Origin: Oscillospiraceae bacterium
Lineage (GTDB): Bacteria; Bacillota; Clostridia; Oscillospirales; Acutalibacteraceae
Direction of reading: 5' to 3'
Length of the DNA: 7,568 bases
Assembly: GCA_902774165.1 (NCBI GenBank)
Contig: CACYHJ010000125.1
Coordinates: forward strand, 1-7,568
Below, piece by piece: positions 6,177 through 7,568 of the stretch. The notes under the pieces are model-generated. The model was not told the origin of the DNA and made no database searches. It saw nothing but the letters and a program-made list of their open reading frames with translations. The first letter of the stretch is position 1, and each line of letters opens with the position of its first letter. The translations under genes and the position numbers were made by a program.

Positions 6177-7216
6177 TGAAATATAATGCTTCATATTGGC
6201 AGGACGTCGCTTCTGTGCTGCCGGCAATTGCCGACCTTGACGCCCTGTACGGAAAAAGCGTCCTGATCACCGGCGGGACCGGTCTAATCTGTTCCGGCGT
6301 GGTGGATATCCTGCATTTTCTCAACACGGAAAGGCAAGCGGATATTTCCGTCATTCTCGCCGGCAGAAGCCGTGAGAATACGCAGGCCAGATTCCCGCAC
6401 ATGAAAGACGGGACGGATTATGTTTTCGTACCGTATGACGCAACCCGTCCCGAGAAACTCGACGCTTCCGCGGATTTCATCATCCACGGCGCCAGCAACG
6501 CCAATCCCGCCGCATACGTCAGTCAGCCGGTGGAAACGATGGAGGCGAATTTCATCGGCCTTGATCACCTGTTGAAGCTTGCAAAGGATCACGGGACAAA
6601 ACGCGTTCTTTACCTTTCTTCCAGCGAGGTATACGGCCAGAAAGACGGGATGGAACCGTTCAGGGAAAACGATTTCGGATTCCTTGACATCCTGAATCCC
6701 CGCGCTGCCTACCCCAGCTCCAAACGCGCTGCGGAAACGCTGTGTATCGCATTTTCACAGGAATATGACGTCAGCACGGTCATCGTGCGTCCGGGCCACA
6801 TCTACGGGCCTGCGATTACCCGATATGACAACCGCGCCACCGCTCAGTTTACACGCAACGCAGCAAAAAAGGAACAGATTATCATGAAGAGCGCCGGCAC
6901 ACAGCTGCGTTCTTACTGCTATTCTCTCGACTGCGCGTCCGCGATCCTTACTGTGCTGATCAACGGCGAAAACGGGAACGCGTATAATATTTCCAATCCG
7001 GACTCTATTATCACGATCAGCGAAATTGCAAAGAAAATCGCCGAAGCCGCCGGCATGGAAATCGCATACGAAAACCCGGAGGATGCTGAATCGAAGGGCT
7101 ATAATCTGATGTCGAACTCGTCCCTGGACTCTGAAAAACTGGAAAAGCTGAACTGGTATGCGGTCTTCTCTCCTGCGGAAGGAGCGGAACGGTGCCTCAG
7201 ATATTTCGAAGATTGA
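6176..7216 (+). CDS. Extended SDR, NAD-dependent epimerase/dehydratase/reductase family (copy 2)
   Basis: ATG 6176 overlaps the upstream stop as TAATG, which suggests translational coupling; a TTG at 6164 is possible but would overlap more and lies too near the AGGA at 6157-6160. The product has 346 residues, nearly equal to copy 1 (347). It keeps the extended SDR layout: Rossmann motif TGGTGLICS (32-40), IIHGASNANP (102-111), SSSEVYG (148-154), catalytic YPSSK (179-183), RPGHIYGP (205-212), and a C-terminal substrate domain. The third glycine of the usual GxxGxxG motif is Cys39 here, while copy 1 has Gly. Some SDRs tolerate this, but it is uncommon and may alter cofactor binding. It is the last gene of the operon, before an intrinsic terminator. 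Its expected role is to make or modify the polyol or sugar activated by the cytidylyltransferase beside it; the substrate is not known. Confidence 0.92.
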   Translation: MKYNASYWQDVASVLPAIADLDALYGKSVLITGGTGLICSGVVDILHFLNTERQADISVILAGRSRENTQARFPHMKDGTDYVFVPYDATRPEKLDASADFIIHGASNANPAAYVSQPVETMEANFIGLDHLLKLAKDHGTKRVLYLSSSEVYGQKDGMEPFRENDFGFLDILNPRAAYPSSKRAAETLCIAFSQEYDVSTVIVRPGHIYGPAITRYDNRATAQFTRNAAKKEQIIMKSAGTQLRSYCYSLDCASAILTVLINGENGNAYNISNPDSIITISEIAKKIAEAAGMEIAYENPEDAESKGYNLMSNSSLDSEKLEKLNWYAVFSPAEGAERCLRYFED

Positions 7217-7233
7217 AAGCATTTATTATAACA

Positions 7234-7269
7234 CGACGACAGGTAATTTCGACCTGTCGCCGTTTTTTT
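7234..7269 (+). terminator. Intrinsic terminator of the plus-strand operon
   Basis: CGACAGGT (7237-7244) and ACCTGTCG (7252-7259) form an 8-bp stem with a 7-nt loop. After one A-C mismatch the stem continues with two more G-C pairs (7234-7235 with 7261-7262), then seven T (7263-7269). The opposite strand has no T-run after the stem, so it should not serve the convergent acyltransferase gene. Confidence 0.92.
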
Positions 7270-7288
7270 ATATTCTCTTAAGGATCCG

Positions 7289-7568
7289 TTATCTTACCAA
7301 CAGTCTTTTGATTTTTCCTGTCAGCCTCGGCGACGCTTTTTTCAGCAGCGCCGAAAGAGCATAAACCACAATGCAGGAAAGAATGACACAAATCAGATAC
7401 ATGATCCACATTTTCGGTACGTCAACGTTTTCATTGCCTGTAAAACCGAATATGCCGGATTCCGTCAGACGGGGATAGAGATTATCCAGAGTAACAGCGA
7501 TCCAACGGTGTGAGAGATAAATCGTAAGACTTAATTTACCTAAGAATCCGTTGACTCTGTTATCCATT
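7289..7568 (-). CDS. Acyltransferase-3 family membrane protein, C-terminal fragment (starts beyond the window)
   Basis: About 93 codons of the 3' end are visible, ending at TAA (7291-7289). The segment FLGKLSLTIYLSH is typical of the last part of acyltransferase-3 (OafA/NodX-like) proteins, followed by a hydrophobic helix (WIMYLICVILSCIVVYALSALL) and a basic tail (KKASPRLTGKIKRLLVR) expected on the cytoplasmic side. Members carry about ten membrane helices and move acetyl or other acyl groups onto sugars of surface polymers. The ATG at 7567 is only an internal Met; the reading frame is open to the edge. Its position next to a polyol-phosphate polymer locus suggests glycan O-acylation, but it points the other way and would be a separate transcript. 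Confidence 0.8.
   Translation of the reverse strand, partial: MDNRVNGFLGKLSLTIYLSHRWIAVTLDNLYPRLTESGIFGFTGNENVDVPKMWIMYLICVILSCIVVYALSALLKKASPRLTGKIKRLLVR

Noticed and set aside
5472..6227. 251-codon open frame on the minus strand
   Set aside because: It is antisense to cytidylyltransferase copy 2, which has all the family motifs; the antisense product has none.
7289..7567. Treating the 92-codon frame as a complete small membrane protein
   Set aside because: The frame is open to the window edge, and its content matches only the C-terminal end of acyltransferase-3 proteins.

Overview
The window looks like part of a low-to-mid GC Clostridia-type (Firmicutes) chromosome. The grounds are a canonical T-box tRNA-sensing leader, two near-perfect sigma-A promoters (TTGACA-17-TATAAT), purine-rich ribosome binding sites, TTG starts and a TagB/TagF-type polyol-phosphate polymer gene. 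No tRNA, rRNA, CRISPR array or insertion sequence was seen.

Left part (1-2290, minus strand): one long gene runs off the left edge. It encodes an unusual chimaera: an XRE-type helix-turn-helix, then a cupin domain, then an acyl-CoA synthetase (AMP-forming) domain. Before it lies a 350-base non-coding stretch holding a consensus promoter and a complete T-box riboswitch (Stem I with AG bulge and apical loop, T-box GTGGTACCGCGG, and a terminator ending in six U). The gene is therefore probably induced by an uncharged tRNA. The best reading of the specifier is GUA (Val), with GCU (Ala) and UUC (Phe) as alternatives. An acyl-CoA ligase fused to a regulator is not a usual T-box target, and this is the most interesting item here.

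Middle and right part (2291-7216): a surface-polymer locus with mirror symmetry. A minus-strand pair (IspD/TarI-like cytidylyltransferase, then extended SDR) and a plus-strand trio (TagB/TagF-like CDP-polyol polyol-phosphotransferase, a second cytidylyltransferase, a second extended SDR) diverge from a 146-bp promoter region. The two cytidylyltransferase-SDR pairs are paralogous, with the same gene order and near-identical lengths (238 + 347 and 238 + 346 aa). The likely logic is that each pair makes a CDP-activated polyol or reduced sugar, and the phosphotransferase moves a polyol-phosphate unit onto a teichoic-acid-like or capsular polymer. The second pair shows substitutions in otherwise conserved motifs, so the two may make different donors.

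The plus-strand operon ends at a clear intrinsic terminator (7234-7269). Convergent to it is the C-terminal end of a membrane acyltransferase (acyltransferase-3 family) that enters from the right edge and could O-acylate a surface glycan.
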